Positions 8,735 through 19,910 of a DNA stretch of 64,000 nucleotides are shown here, in pieces. Below the pieces are notes generated by a model, which was not told the origin of the DNA, did not search any database, and was given only the letters and a program-made list of their open reading frames with translations. The stretch lies in NCBI GenBank assembly GCA_030348875.1, contig JAUCEP010000002.1, forward strand, positions 4,072,501 through 4,136,500. The letters are read 5' to 3'. Source of the DNA: Ureibacillus composti. Lineage in GTDB: Bacteria; Bacillota; Bacilli; Bacillales_A; Planococcaceae. A program made the position numbers and the translations under genes. Every line of letters begins with the position of its first letter. The first letter of the stretch is position 1.

Positions 8735-8830
8735 AACTCCATCCTTTCTACTTTCGCTCCGATACGTCAAATATATGAGGGGGGATAGAACATTATGCTA
8801 TCACTTTTGGACAAAGATACAATTTTTCTT

Positions 8831-9193
8831 CTAAAAATTTTCATTCATTAAGATAACTTGTGCCGCTGCATAGGCTTTTGTATGGGTAATACTAACAAAT
8901 CCACTCACAGCTTGCCCATTAAAATATAATACAGGCTTGCCTAACTTATCTTTTAATATTTCTATTTGATGAAATTCACAACCTTGTCCTATTCCTGTAC
9001 CATTCGCTTTTGAAAATGCTTCTTTTGCAGAAAACCTACCAGCCAAAAATTCAATCTGACGTTGTTCGCTTAATTGTTTAAATATGTTTAGTTCCCTTTC
9101 CGATAATATCCTTTGCTGAAACTTATCAGAACGATTCTTCGCTTTTTGTATTCGTTCCATCTCTACAATATCTAATCCGATTCCTTTAATCAT
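8831..9193 (-). CDS. acpS: Holo-[acyl-carrier-protein] synthase
   Basis: 120 aa. It transfers 4'-phosphopantetheine from CoA to apo-ACP. Motifs: IKGIGLDIVEMERI with the Mg-binding Asp8, and LAGRFSAKEAFSKANGTGIG with the conserved Glu. The ATG at 9193 has GGAGAAGG upstream. It is divergent from the rhomboid gene across 65 bp, as in B. subtilis acpS/ydcA. Confidence 0.96.
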   Translation of the reverse strand: MIKGIGLDIVEMERIQKAKNRSDKFQQRILSERELNIFKQLSEQRQIEFLAGRFSAKEAFSKANGTGIGQGCEFHQIEILKDKLGKPVLYFNGQAVSGFVSITHTKAYAAAQVILMNENF

Positions 9194-9258
9194 TTAACCT
9201 TCTCCTTTTATTCTTATTCCAATACCATGTATAATAGTGTTTAAATCGAGGTGAATAT

Positions 9259-9864
9259 ATGTTTATTCGGAGAGAAAGTTTTCGTCAATTTATTAAGTTT
9301 TATCCGATTGTCTCTTCATTAATCGCAATCAATTTGATTGTGTATATTTTAACTATTCTTCCTATCGTTGGGAATTCCGTTTTTTATTTAGGAATGAGTG
9401 TAAATTATTTAATCGCTGATGGTCAGTGGTGGAGAGTAATTACTTCAATTTTTATTCATGGTGGCTTTTTCCATGTTTTATTTAATATGTTTTCCCTATT
9501 TTTATTTGGACCAGAGATGGAAAAAATCGCTGGGAAGGTTCGTTTTTTGACAATCTATTTTATTGCGGGTATTTTAGGCAATGTTGTAACGTTTGTAAGC
9601 TACGATGGTATGTATGCTAGTGTTGGTGCGAGTGGTGCAATCTTTGGAATTTTCGGCGCTTTTGCCGCGCTTGTCTACTACACACGCCGTACCATGCCAC
9701 AACTCAAACAAATCATTATGCCGATCATCATCATTAGTGTAATAATTTCGTTTATACAACCAAATGTAAATATTGCAAGTCATTTAGGTGGGTTAGTGAC
9801 AGGATTTATTTTAGGGCTCACATACTTCTCCCCTAAACATATCATTAGCTGGCGAAAAAAATAA
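9259..9864 (+). CDS. Rhomboid-family intramembrane serine protease (YdcA-like)
   Basis: 201 aa with about six membrane segments. Catalytic Ser in GASGAIFG and catalytic His in IASHLGGLVTG fit rhomboid peptidases; HGGFFHVLFNMFSL is the typical early His motif. The gene is divergent from acpS, as ydcA is in B. subtilis. Substrate unknown. The AGGTG Shine-Dalgarno lies right before the ATG, and a TATAAT lies at about 9232. Confidence 0.9.
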   Translation: MFIRRESFRQFIKFYPIVSSLIAINLIVYILTILPIVGNSVFYLGMSVNYLIADGQWWRVITSIFIHGGFFHVLFNMFSLFLFGPEMEKIAGKVRFLTIYFIAGILGNVVTFVSYDGMYASVGASGAIFGIFGAFAALVYYTRRTMPQLKQIIMPIIIISVIISFIQPNVNIASHLGGLVTGFILGLTYFSPKHIISWRKK

Positions 9865-9892
9865 TGTATATAGGTTGAAATACTGAACGTTT

Positions 9893-9939
9893 AAAAGAGT
9901 GTAGTTAGAGTCAAAAAAGACTTCAACTACACTCTTTTT
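9893..9939. terminator. Bidirectional terminator, rhomboid gene / ydbT
   Basis: AAAAGAGTGTAGTT (9893-9906) pairs with AACTACACTCTTTT (9925-9938), with T or A runs on both sides. It serves the convergent rhomboid and ydbT genes. Confidence 0.9.
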
Positions 9940-9976
9940 AATTTGAACAATTAATAAGACAGAGAAAATAAAGCAC

Positions 9977-11503
9977 CTATTCTCGTTGCTCTATCCCCTC
10001 TTCAACACCTTCTTTTGATCGGTCAAACCAGTCCATAACAGTGTCTACGTCCTTAACATTTAAGTTAGGTGCTTTAGCAGAAGCTCCTCCTAATCCAGAC
10101 ATAACCGTAGCTTCAATCGAGGCAATTTGTCTTCGGTTTTGAAAATAACTTTGTCTTCTTTCAAGCGCTTGAATACGCTTTTTCTCAACAACAAATGTAA
10201 CTCTGCTAATAATTCTATAAACAATTGTTAATTGATTTCGTTTAATGGAATAACCTGCCGTTCTATATTGCCATATTCCCAAAAATATTGTAGGAATGAT
10301 AAGTAAAATTGACAACAATCCAAAAGGGTAAAAGAAATAAGTACATAACCCTACAATCGGTAATAACCAGATGAAATCAATTCGGTAAAAAAATGGTTTT
10401 GCTCTTTTCGGCGGTTTGGTTAATATAGGGTTCCATTCAAATTGGGGAAATAATTCTTGTAGTGGATCAATCATTTTTTTCTTTGGGATTAAAGGTATTA
10501 AGGTTATTTTTTTTTCCTTTTCTCCAAAACCACCACTTGCACTTTCCACAACTACCGTTGCATATCCAAATAATTGTCTTAATGGGTTCTCAACAATTTT
10601 AATAGCTTGCACACGATTTAAAGGGATGGTTACTCGTTTCTTTTCAAGTAGCCCTCTCGATACAATTAGCCGTTCATTCTCTTCAATAATCGTAAAATCA
10701 TAATAGTTTATAAATGTTATTAGAATAGAAATAATCCACGCAAATAAAAAAACAACAAATACAGCTAGTGCTACTACGGCAAAACCAAATTTTATAAAGC
10801 CAGCTATTTCTTCATAAATTAACTCATATGGAATGAATTCAGCAAACTGCGAAAGGACTGCAACTACCCCCGTTAAAACAACGCCAATACCGTTTGAGGT
10901 AGTAGCAAGAATCACCAAATCTTTTGGGGTCATTTTTCTAACTACTCTAGAAGTTGGTTCACTTTGTAACAACTCACCTTTACCATCATGCAATTGCTCC
11001 ACATTTGTTAGAACATCTAAACTTTGTTTTGCTCTTTGTGTTTCTTTTTCAATTCGCTTTGCAGCATCTTTTGTAATTGCTGTGAGCTCAGCTTCAGGTC
11101 TACCGTTCGTACTCCCTGCCGTTTCCACCATAACTTGTACAAGTCCAAAAATACGATGGAATATTCCTTCTTTATAATTTAATCCCTGTATTCGGTCAAA
11201 AGGGATAAACCGCTTTTTCTTTACAAACAAACCATATTTCACGCGTAATTCGTTATCTTCAAACCAATATACAAATGTCCACCATTTTATTATTCCTGAG
11301 AATAAATATAAAAACGCAATAACAACAACGATTAATGTAGGAATGATCTCGATCCAAAATCCATCTTGCCTTACATCAATATTAAAATTAAACCCATTAG
11401 TAACGAAAATAATTAAAAATGGAATAATTAAATCTTTTAATCCCTTAACGAAATTAATAACCGCTGAAATAGGGTGAAGCTTAAACTTTTCATTAGACAT
11501 CAT
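9977..11503 (-). CDS. ydbT: YdbT-like membrane protein with bacterial PH (bPH2) domains
   Basis: 508 aa with several membrane pairs alternating with bPH2 repeats. Repeated core phrases (FDRIQGLNYKEGIFHRIFGLVQVMVETAG, LNRVQAIKIVENPLRQLFGYATVVVESASGG, KKRIQALERRQSYFQNRRQIASIEATVMSG) show three PH-like units. B. subtilis ydbT pairs with ydbS, and the start here overlaps the end of ydbS by 11 bp. In B. subtilis the pair has been linked to resistance to some bacteriocins. The mechanism here is not visible. Confidence 0.88.
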   Translation of the reverse strand: MMSNEKFKLHPISAVINFVKGLKDLIIPFLIIFVTNGFNFNIDVRQDGFWIEIIPTLIVVVIAFLYLFSGIIKWWTFVYWFEDNELRVKYGLFVKKKRFIPFDRIQGLNYKEGIFHRIFGLVQVMVETAGSTNGRPEAELTAITKDAAKRIEKETQRAKQSLDVLTNVEQLHDGKGELLQSEPTSRVVRKMTPKDLVILATTSNGIGVVLTGVVAVLSQFAEFIPYELIYEEIAGFIKFGFAVVALAVFVVFLFAWIISILITFINYYDFTIIEENERLIVSRGLLEKKRVTIPLNRVQAIKIVENPLRQLFGYATVVVESASGGFGEKEKKITLIPLIPKKKMIDPLQELFPQFEWNPILTKPPKRAKPFFYRIDFIWLLPIVGLCTYFFYPFGLLSILLIIPTIFLGIWQYRTAGYSIKRNQLTIVYRIISRVTFVVEKKRIQALERRQSYFQNRRQIASIEATVMSGLGGASAKAPNLNVKDVDTVMDWFDRSKEGVEEGIEQRE

Positions 11504-11969
11504 CTTCAGCCACCCTTGCTAATTCTGATATTCGAGAACGTAATCGGTCCGCATCTTCCGATATAAGCATCGGAATAATATGAGTAGTAGCAGCAGTGGA
11601 AATTGAAATATTTGATAGATCATATTTCTTTAAAATAGGGCCCTGTGCAGTATCGACATGTTGGACACGTACCATTGGAATAAGGGTTCTCTTCACAATA
11701 AATAATCCATTTTGAATTTCTATTTCATGTTCACGAACTTCATAACGCCAATGATTCCATCGAATTTTAGGAATCCAAATGGAGCCGATTAAAACTAACA
11801 ATACGATCAAGGCAACAATTAAATAAATAAGTGAAGGTCCATCAAATTTATAAGTTAAGAAACTAATAATGCCTGTTATAATTAGTACGAGTAACGTATT
11901 AAATAACCCATATAAACGCCAAACTGTAAGTCCTTTTCTCGGGATTTGATAAATTGGCTGTTGTCTCAC
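11493..11969 (-). CDS. ydbS: YdbS-like membrane protein with PH domain
   Basis: 158 aa: two adjacent transmembrane helices (about residues 20-68), then one bPH2 domain (HEIEIQNGLFIVKRTLIPMVRVQHVDTAQGPILKKYDLSN interrupted only by the usual turn). First gene of the ydbS-ydbT pair, with coupling by the 11-bp overlap. It probably forms a complex with YdbT in the membrane (inference from gene pairing). Confidence 0.88.
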   Translation of the reverse strand: MRQQPIYQIPRKGLTVWRLYGLFNTLLVLIITGIISFLTYKFDGPSLIYLIVALIVLLVLIGSIWIPKIRWNHWRYEVREHEIEIQNGLFIVKRTLIPMVRVQHVDTAQGPILKKYDLSNISISTAATTHIIPMLISEDADRLRSRISELARVAEDDV

Positions 11970-12041
11970 AAAAACACCCCTTTCCTATCTTTCTAGCCAA
12001 TTCTACGTGAAATAACACAAAAATGTTTCGTTTTTGCAAAT

Positions 12042-12075
12042 AAAAAATCGACAATTTTTACATTGTCGATTTTTT
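12042..12075. terminator. Terminator after cshA
   Basis: AAAAAATCGACAAT (12042-12055) pairs with ATTGTCGATTTTTT (12062-12075) around a six-base loop. U tract in both directions. Confidence 0.92.
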
Positions 12076-12118
12076 TACATGTTTTAGGCAATTAAACCTA
12101 ACCCATTTCACTTATATT

Positions 12119-13744
<1,626 letters not shown>

Positions 13745-13884
13745 TTAATAAATCTCTACCTAATTGTAGAGAGTCTCTTTATATGAAAAGGAAAGCCCGG
13801 TCTTTGCCGAGCGGTTCAATTCTACACTTTAATATCGTAATGTGATGAATAACAATAGAATAAAACCGTTAATTTCAAAAAAAA

Positions 13885-13912
13885 GCACTCTTCAACAAAA
13901 CATGAAGAGCCT
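13885..13912 (-). terminator. Terminator after the esterase gene
   Basis: CTCTTCA (13888-13894) pairs with TGAAGAG (13903-13909). On the minus strand the stem is followed by GCTTTTTTTT (plus A run 13877-13884). It lies about 85 bp past the esterase stop. The rest of 13658-13997 (340 bp) is the cshA upstream region, with short G/C-rich inverted patches but no feature I can name. Confidence 0.8.
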
Positions 13913-13997
13913 TTGCACAAAATGTATCCATTGCTTAAAACAGTCTAACATGCAACTCTTGCCTATGCAACGATAATGCTCCTAAGTTTCTATTTTT

Positions 13998-14699
13998 TTA
14001 TTTTATTTGCAAAAAATTTAACACTTTTGGAAACCATATATTACAGTCTTCACTATAACAAATATGGTGTTTTCCATTCGCTGAAAAATACATATCCTTT
14101 TCACTTGTAGGCAGTAAATCATATAAATAGTGAGCGGTTGTATAAGGAACTATTCCATCACATTTTCCTTGTACAATATAGGTTGGCACATTTATTGATG
14201 TGATGTAAGGCTCAACCATTTTTACAATTTTCATAAATTGAAACGTAGCACTAACAGGAACATTCATTATTTTGCTCTCATATCTAATAAATAATTCGTT
14301 ATCTTTCAAATGCCCATTGATTGCATCCTTTGCCATTATTCGTAGGTCCGTTAATAATTGAGCTGGCGCCACATATTTTGCAGCTGCACTTAATAATACA
14401 AGCTTTTTTACTTTATATCTTTTTGCCAAATAAAGCGCTAGTATACCTCCCATAGAAAAACCGATTACTATTACTTCACTTACTTTTTTCGCTAATTTTC
14501 GAAAGGCAATTTCAGCATCCATCATCCAATGTTCTGCTTTAAACCCGAGCAAAGAAAGTGTTTCCCCATGTCCTGTAAAAGTTGGAGTATCTATTAACCA
14601 ATTTGTATGTTCTTTTAAATAATTTGCCAACGGAATAATTTCATATGGACCTCCTGAAAAACCATGTAACATAAGAACCCCAATTGCTATGATACTCAC
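13998..14699 (-). CDS. Alpha/beta-hydrolase, carboxylesterase (Est30-like)
   Basis: 233 aa. GTG start with AGGGGAATCGGG upstream. Motifs of monoacylglycerol-lipase/Est30-like esterases: LMLHGFSGGPYE (oxyanion loop), nucleophile Ser in VIGFSMGGILAL (GxSxG), acid Asp near QGKCDGIVP and His near NGKHHICYSED. Expected to cleave short- or medium-chain carboxyl esters in the cytoplasm; no signal peptide. Natural substrate cannot be inferred. Confidence 0.85.
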   Translation of the reverse strand: MSIIAIGVLMLHGFSGGPYEIIPLANYLKEHTNWLIDTPTFTGHGETLSLLGFKAEHWMMDAEIAFRKLAKKVSEVIVIGFSMGGILALYLAKRYKVKKLVLLSAAAKYVAPAQLLTDLRIMAKDAINGHLKDNELFIRYESKIMNVPVSATFQFMKIVKMVEPYITSINVPTYIVQGKCDGIVPYTTAHYLYDLLPTSEKDMYFSANGKHHICYSEDCNIWFPKVLNFLQIK

Positions 14700-14820
14700 C
14701 CCGATTCCCCTTTTTTCTGAATTTTACCACATTGTATATTACAAATATATCAGTGGCTCCATATGTCTTTTTAAGTTCGTACCGCAAGTTATTTCCAAAT
14801 TGAATGAACTTTTTATATTG

Positions 14821-14850
14821 AAAAAACCCTACTTTAAAGTAGGGTTTTTT
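14821..14850. terminator. Terminator after murF
   Basis: AAAAAACCCTACTTT and its exact complement form a 30-bp perfect palindrome with T runs on both strands, five bases before the murF stop on the minus strand. Confidence 0.92.
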
Positions 14851-14855
14851 TACGG

Positions 14856-16226
14856 CTAGATAAATGAATGTAAAATGGTTTCAAGCTTCATGCCTCTGGA
14901 ACCTTTTAATAAGATTAATGAATCATTATTTGCATATTGTTCAATATATTGGATGATCACATTGTAATCATTTTCCGTATAGACCAATTGCTCAGGGGCA
15001 AAATTCATTTTAAGTTTATCGAAAAGCCAATTCATCCGTGGGCCAAATAGACAAACTTTCGTGATCTTTGACTGGTCGATTACATTAGCAATTTGCTCGT
15101 GGAATTGTTGCTCGTTCTCTCCTAATTCAAGCATATCGCCAAGTACTAGCCACTTATCATTCCTTAAAGTGGTAGATTGAACAAACTCAATCGCTGCTCG
15201 CATTGAAGTTGGTGCAGCATTATAGGCATCATTAATAAACAATATATCATTTTTTGCATTCACTAATTGCATTCTCATATTCGTTAAAGATACTTGTTGT
15301 AACCCTTTTCTAATTTGATCTTCCGTTAAACCTAAAGCATTTGCAATTAACATTGCATTTAATGTATTTTTCACTTGGTGTTGACCTAAAACAGGAATAA
15401 AGAAATTCCCATTGATCAACCCTTTCACATTAAAACTACTTCCTTGGTCAACAGTTGATAAATCATAGGCTGTTAAAGCATGATTATCTTGGAAACCAAA
15501 ACTTAAATATTGAATTGATTTAGGGCCATTTGCAACTAGTTCTTGAAGTAATGGCTCATCACCATCATAAACTAAAATTCCATCGGCACCTAAGCCATTT
15601 ACAATTTCAAACTTGGCTTTTGCAATTCCCTCTCGAGACCCTAAGTCTTGCATATGCGCTTCGCCAATATTTGTAATCACCGCATAATGCGGTTTGGCTA
15701 AGTTCGATAAAAAGTCGATTTCACCAAAACCACTCATACCCATTTCCAAAACTGCAATCTCCGTATCTTCATCAAGGGATAAAATTGTCAAGGGTAACCC
15801 TAACTCATTATTAAAATTACCAATTGTTTTTTGAACTTTATAATAGGGTGTTAGCATACTTGCTAATATATCTTTAGAAGATGTTTTCCCATTTGATCCG
15901 GTAACACCAATAAATTTAGCATTATGTTGCTGACGATAAGCACGAGCCATTTGTTGAAGCGCTAGTTCAGCACTTTCAACAAAAATGATTGGTCGGTCAC
16001 TTGGTGGATTAGGTTCATCTTTTAACCATAGTGAGGCCCCTGCCCCTTTTTCAAACGCCTGTTCTACAAATTTATGACCATTTACTAATTCTCCACGAAA
16101 CGGAACAAATAGATCCCCTTTTGAAATTGTACGTGTATCAATTGAAACACCAGTTACTATTGTTTCTCCAAAATTCACAGGATCCTGACTTAACCAATTC
16201 GCAATTTCATTTAAAGTTTTTCTCAT
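14856..16226 (-). CDS. murF: UDP-MurNAc-tripeptide--D-alanyl-D-alanine ligase
   Basis: 456 aa from the ATG at 16226. A GTG two codons upstream is too close to the Shine-Dalgarno. Mur-ligase ATP loop GVTGSNGKTSSKDI, central motif NIGEAHMQ with LEMGMSGFGEI, and C-terminal NDAYNAAPTSM. Adds D-Ala-D-Ala to UDP-MurNAc-tripeptide, the last cytoplasmic peptide step of peptidoglycan. It lies 14 bp after ddl, which makes the dipeptide substrate, so ddl-murF form an operon. Confidence 0.96.
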   Translation of the reverse strand: MRKTLNEIANWLSQDPVNFGETIVTGVSIDTRTISKGDLFVPFRGELVNGHKFVEQAFEKGAGASLWLKDEPNPPSDRPIIFVESAELALQQMARAYRQQHNAKFIGVTGSNGKTSSKDILASMLTPYYKVQKTIGNFNNELGLPLTILSLDEDTEIAVLEMGMSGFGEIDFLSNLAKPHYAVITNIGEAHMQDLGSREGIAKAKFEIVNGLGADGILVYDGDEPLLQELVANGPKSIQYLSFGFQDNHALTAYDLSTVDQGSSFNVKGLINGNFFIPVLGQHQVKNTLNAMLIANALGLTEDQIRKGLQQVSLTNMRMQLVNAKNDILFINDAYNAAPTSMRAAIEFVQSTTLRNDKWLVLGDMLELGENEQQFHEQIANVIDQSKITKVCLFGPRMNWLFDKLKMNFAPEQLVYTENDYNVIIQYIEQYANNDSLILLKGSRGMKLETILHSFI

Positions 16227-16240
16227 CGTCACGCCTACTT

Positions 16241-17320
16241 TTAGTCTTTATTGTATTGAAGTTGTTGTTTTTCATTATGGCGTTCAATTGCCAATTGGAT
16301 TAAGATATCGATTAATTCTGGGTAGCTAACATTGGTATGTTGCCATAGCAATGGATACATGCTTACTGGTGTAAAACCAGGCATTGTATTTACTTCATTA
16401 ATAAACACTTGATTATCTTGGGTTACAAAGAAGTCTGAACGAACAAGTCCTGAGCAATCTAAAATTTTAAACGCACGGACTGCCATATCTTTCAAAGTTG
16501 TTTCGACTTCTGGTGTAATAACTGCAGGTATAATTAATGAAGTTGAACCATCTTTATATTTAGAATCATAGTCATAAAAGTCCGTATTTGGCTTAATCTC
16601 CCCAGCAACGGAGACTTTTGGATTGTCATTTCCTAAAACAGCCGTTTCAATTTCTCTCGCTACAATTCCTTGTTCAACCAATACTTTTCTGTCATATTGG
16701 AAAGCAAATTTTATAGCTTTTACTAATTCTTCTTTATTGTTTGCTTTACTAATTCCGACACTAGAACCTAAGTTTGCAGGCTTAACAAACATCGGCCAGG
16801 AAAGTTCTTTTTCACATTTACTTAAAATTTCATCTTGCTCACTATTCCATTCACTACGAATAAAGTAAACGAAAGGAACTTGTTTTAACCCAGCAATTTC
16901 AAAGAGCTGCTTCATAATGACTTTATCCATTCCTGCTGCTGAAGCTAATACACCATTCCCAACATAAGGAATGTTTAACACCTCTAATAAGCCTTGTACA
17001 GTACCATCTTCACCATTTGTTCCATGAAGTAATGGGAAAATTACATCAAAATTTACTTCCTCACCATTTTCATCTAAAAGAAACTTTGTTATATTATTTG
17101 GTTTATTATCTCCATCAACTGTAAATTGTAGTTGTTCTATTGATTCTACAGGGGCCATTAATTGTGGTCCTCTATGCCATTGCCCATCAAGAGAAATAAA
17201 AATCGGGTATACCTCGTAAGAATCAAAGTTAATTGCCTTAATTACAGCCATCGCCGTAGACAAAGAAACTTCATGCTCAGCGGATTTACCCCCGTATAAT
17301 AAACCGATACGTCTTTTCAT
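16241..17320 (-). CDS. ddl: D-alanine--D-alanine ligase
   Basis: 359 aa ATP-grasp ligase that joins two D-Ala. Motifs: YGGKSAEHEVSLSTA at the N terminus, LLHGTNGEDGTVQG, ATP-binding FVKPANLGSSVGISK, metal/ATP motif GLVRSDFFVT and FINEVNTMPGFTPVSMYP. Longer Ddl form typical of Firmicutes. First gene of ddl-murF; together with alr it supplies the D-Ala-D-Ala branch. Confidence 0.97.
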   Translation of the reverse strand: MKRRIGLLYGGKSAEHEVSLSTAMAVIKAINFDSYEVYPIFISLDGQWHRGPQLMAPVESIEQLQFTVDGDNKPNNITKFLLDENGEEVNFDVIFPLLHGTNGEDGTVQGLLEVLNIPYVGNGVLASAAGMDKVIMKQLFEIAGLKQVPFVYFIRSEWNSEQDEILSKCEKELSWPMFVKPANLGSSVGISKANNKEELVKAIKFAFQYDRKVLVEQGIVAREIETAVLGNDNPKVSVAGEIKPNTDFYDYDSKYKDGSTSLIIPAVITPEVETTLKDMAVRAFKILDCSGLVRSDFFVTQDNQVFINEVNTMPGFTPVSMYPLLWQHTNVSYPELIDILIQLAIERHNEKQQLQYNKD

Positions 17321-17516
17321 AAATTTACCTCCAAATATTGAGTATTTCTAGTTTATCATGAAAACAATTTGACCATGAATTAAAATTACCCAACAAATCA
17401 TTACGTCTACATTTCAGACTAACATTGAAACCTAATCATTTTCGCGAAGAGTAACACCAGGAGCCGGATTTCAAAGTAAAGATGAAGTAGTTTTGTACTG
17501 AAAGATAAAAAACCCC

Positions 17517-17544
17517 CTGCCAATCTAGACGGTTGCATTGACAG
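17517..17544 (-). terminator. Terminator after the unknown 249-aa gene
   Basis: CTGCCAAT (17517-17524) pairs with ATTGACAG (17537-17544, one G-U). On the minus strand it is followed by GGGGGTTTTTT. Adjacent to the stop at 17550. Confidence 0.75.
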
Positions 17545-17549
17545 TGAGT

Positions 17550-18299
17550 TTAAGTAATTTTTATTAGTTCATCATATTTTTGTTTCAAAATTTCATCTAA
17601 ATCATCCCAAACTTCATCAGGATAATCGTAATCTGCGAGGGTTCGAATTTCCACACCATAGTAGTTGTTCGGTTTCTCCATCTTATATAATGATAGCAAT
17701 GCCCCGTCTTTAGCGAATGGACGGTAGGCTTTTAAAAAGGCGGGATCAAGTGAAGGAACCTTTTCCTTTGATTTACGGCGCCAAAAGCTTCCGTTCCCTT
17801 CTTTTTCTTTAATCATTTTATTATATAAATTTGAAACTAAAATTTCTGAGTCTTCTAAAAATCGGAAGTATATTTTAGTTACCTTTTGATTTTCGGATGA
17901 ATAATAGACATAACGGTTTTGAAGCTTCGAAAAGAATGGTGAACCAATCGATTCTTTTTTATGACCAATGTAAAGCAACTCAGCTTGCTCAATTGGAGAA
18001 AGTTGATTTAAATATTTCTCCTCTTCAAAGTCAACCCAACAAATCTCATTTGTATAATCCGCCATTTTCTTAGAAAAACCATTTAAATCTTCATTTGTAA
18101 TAAAGTCAAATTGTGTATGCATGTTAAATGAACCATCTTCGTAGCCATGTTTTATTAGTAATAAATTAGGTAAACTGTTTACAGAATTAATAAACTGCTT
18201 TAAAGATAGGCCACTAAAAATTACAAAATGATCTACGTCATTCATATGTATATATAAATGATGCATGTAATCGTCAGCATTTCTCTTCTTTTTTGACAT
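17550..18299 (-). CDS. Conserved-looking protein of unknown function
   Basis: 249 aa from the ATG at 18299 (GGAG nine bases upstream; an upstream TTG is less likely). I do not recognise the family. It is soluble and rich in aromatic and charged residues (HHLYIHMNDVDHFVIF, ICWVDFEEEKYL, DYDYPDEVWDDLDEI), with no signal peptide, membrane segment or evident catalytic motif. It sits as a single-gene unit between ddl and rodA with its own terminator. Codon use and base composition look like the neighbours, so recent transfer is not suggested. Confidence 0.75.
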   Translation of the reverse strand: MSKKKRNADDYMHHLYIHMNDVDHFVIFSGLSLKQFINSVNSLPNLLLIKHGYEDGSFNMHTQFDFITNEDLNGFSKKMADYTNEICWVDFEEEKYLNQLSPIEQAELLYIGHKKESIGSPFFSKLQNRYVYYSSENQKVTKIYFRFLEDSEILVSNLYNKMIKEKEGNGSFWRRKSKEKVPSLDPAFLKAYRPFAKDGALLSLYKMEKPNNYYGVEIRTLADYDYPDEVWDDLDEILKQKYDELIKIT

Positions 18300-18623
18300 A
18301 CGATCACTCTCCAAAAGTTAGCCTCAGATTTTATTATATGATTTATTTTTTATTTTTGAAACATTTTCGTCATCTTTTCGTCTGAACTTATTGTTTAACT
18401 GAAAAGTCCCTTTTTACGCTATAATATGTTACAGTAAAAAAGTTGATTTCGGATAGCTAAATTCAATTTAAATTTTTTTGAAATACATTAAAAATAATGA
18501 GTATATCTATCCTTAACCAAAAACATTATTACAAAACATTTACAATAATTTTTACTTTCGAGGTTATCTGATTAACACCATCAGAGCAACCTACAATCTT
18601 ATAGATATTTGGGTGAAATGAAT

Positions 18624-19805
18624 ATGGATTATAATCGAAATTTTGCGGGGAGATTTGACTGGAGACTCGCGTTTATTCTTTTTATGTTTCTGATTATTAG
18701 TTTAACGGCTATTTCCTCAGCCCAAACTACTGGTCAGTATCTTGAGAATTTCGTATTGAAACAATTACAATGGTACGTTATTGGTTCAATCATTATTGCT
18801 TTGGTCATGTATTTCGAACCGGATCAATATAAAAAAATGTCTTGGTATTTATATGGCTTCGGTGTATTTTTACTTTTGGTACTTTTCATTATTCCTGAAG
18901 GAGATTTTGCAAGAAGAGTTAATGGAGCTAAAAGTTGGTTTGGTACACCCGTTGGAAATATTCAACCATCAGAGTTTATGAAAACATTTTACATTTTAGC
19001 ACTTGCTCGTTTAATTAGTAAGCACCATGAAACGCACTCTTTAAAATCCATAAAAACTGATTTTTTATTACTCGGTAAAATTGCACTTACGTTATTAGTC
19101 CCACTTGGATTTATTATGAAACAGCCAGACCTTGGTTCTGCACTCGTATTTTTAGCAATTACAGCAGCATTAGTTATCGTGGCAGGGATTTCATGGAAGA
19201 TTATTCTCCCTGTTTTCGCTAGTGGTGTTACGATCGGTGGTTTACTTTTATGGATGGCCCTATTTGCTCAAGATTTCCTCGAGGAAAAATTCGGCTTTAG
19301 CCCGTATCAATTTGCCAGAATTTATTCATGGCTCGATCCTTATGCCTATTCTTCTGACTGGGGATATCATTTGATTACATCTCTTAATGCTATTGGTTCA
19401 GGTGAGATATTTGGTAAAGGTTATGCTGGCCGCGAAGTTTATGTAGCAGAAAATCATACAGACTTTGTATTTACAGTAATTGGCGAAGAGTGGGGATTCA
19501 TTGGGGCAAGCTTTGTGATTTGCTTATACTTTTTATTGATTTATCATTTAACGAAAACCACGCTAACTTTGAAGGATCCTTTTTGCACATATGTTTGCGC
19601 TGGTATTATCGCGATGATTACATTCCACGTTTTCGAGAATATTGGAATGACTATTCAATTACTACCAATTACAGGTATCCCTCTTCCGTTTATTAGTTAC
19701 GGAGGTAGTTCGTTAATGGGGAACGCTTTAGCAATTGGTTTAGTATTCAGTATGAGATTTCATTATCGCACTTATATGTTCTCAACAATGGATGAAGACG
19801 AATAG
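18624..19805 (+). CDS. rodA: Rod-shape peptidoglycan polymerase RodA (SEDS family)
   Basis: 393 aa if the ATG at 18624 is used (GGGTGA seven bases upstream); an ATG at 18618 is also possible. About ten membrane segments. SEDS signatures: NGAKSWFGTPVGNIQPSEFMK, KQPDLGSALVF, GIPLPFISYGGSSLMGNALAIGL. SEDS proteins polymerise glycan strands from lipid II with a class B PBP partner. ASAQTTGQYLENFVLKQLQWY near the N terminus is RodA-like rather than FtsW-like. The 18300-18623 upstream region (324 bp) is AT-rich with a TATAAT at about 18420 but no clear -35. Confidence 0.93.
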   Translation: MDYNRNFAGRFDWRLAFILFMFLIISLTAISSAQTTGQYLENFVLKQLQWYVIGSIIIALVMYFEPDQYKKMSWYLYGFGVFLLLVLFIIPEGDFARRVNGAKSWFGTPVGNIQPSEFMKTFYILALARLISKHHETHSLKSIKTDFLLLGKIALTLLVPLGFIMKQPDLGSALVFLAITAALVIVAGISWKIILPVFASGVTIGGLLLWMALFAQDFLEEKFGFSPYQFARIYSWLDPYAYSSDWGYHLITSLNAIGSGEIFGKGYAGREVYVAENHTDFVFTVIGEEWGFIGASFVICLYFLLIYHLTKTTLTLKDPFCTYVCAGIIAMITFHVFENIGMTIQLLPITGIPLPFISYGGSSLMGNALAIGLVFSMRFHYRTYMFSTMDEDE

Positions 19806-19854
19806 CAACACACTCATAATTTTTCTATCCAAGAATATTTTCTATCTAATCTAA

Positions 19855-19898
19855 AAAAATACCCGACTTACTTCATGTAAAGTAAGTCGGGTATTTTT
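19855..19898. terminator. Bidirectional terminator, rodA / 43-aa ORF
   Basis: AAAAATACCCGACTTACTT (19855-19873) pairs with its exact complement at 19880-19898 around a six-base loop, with T runs on both strands. It lies between convergent rodA and the small ORF at 19911. Confidence 0.95.
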
Positions 19899-19910
19899 AT
19901 TATTTTCTAT

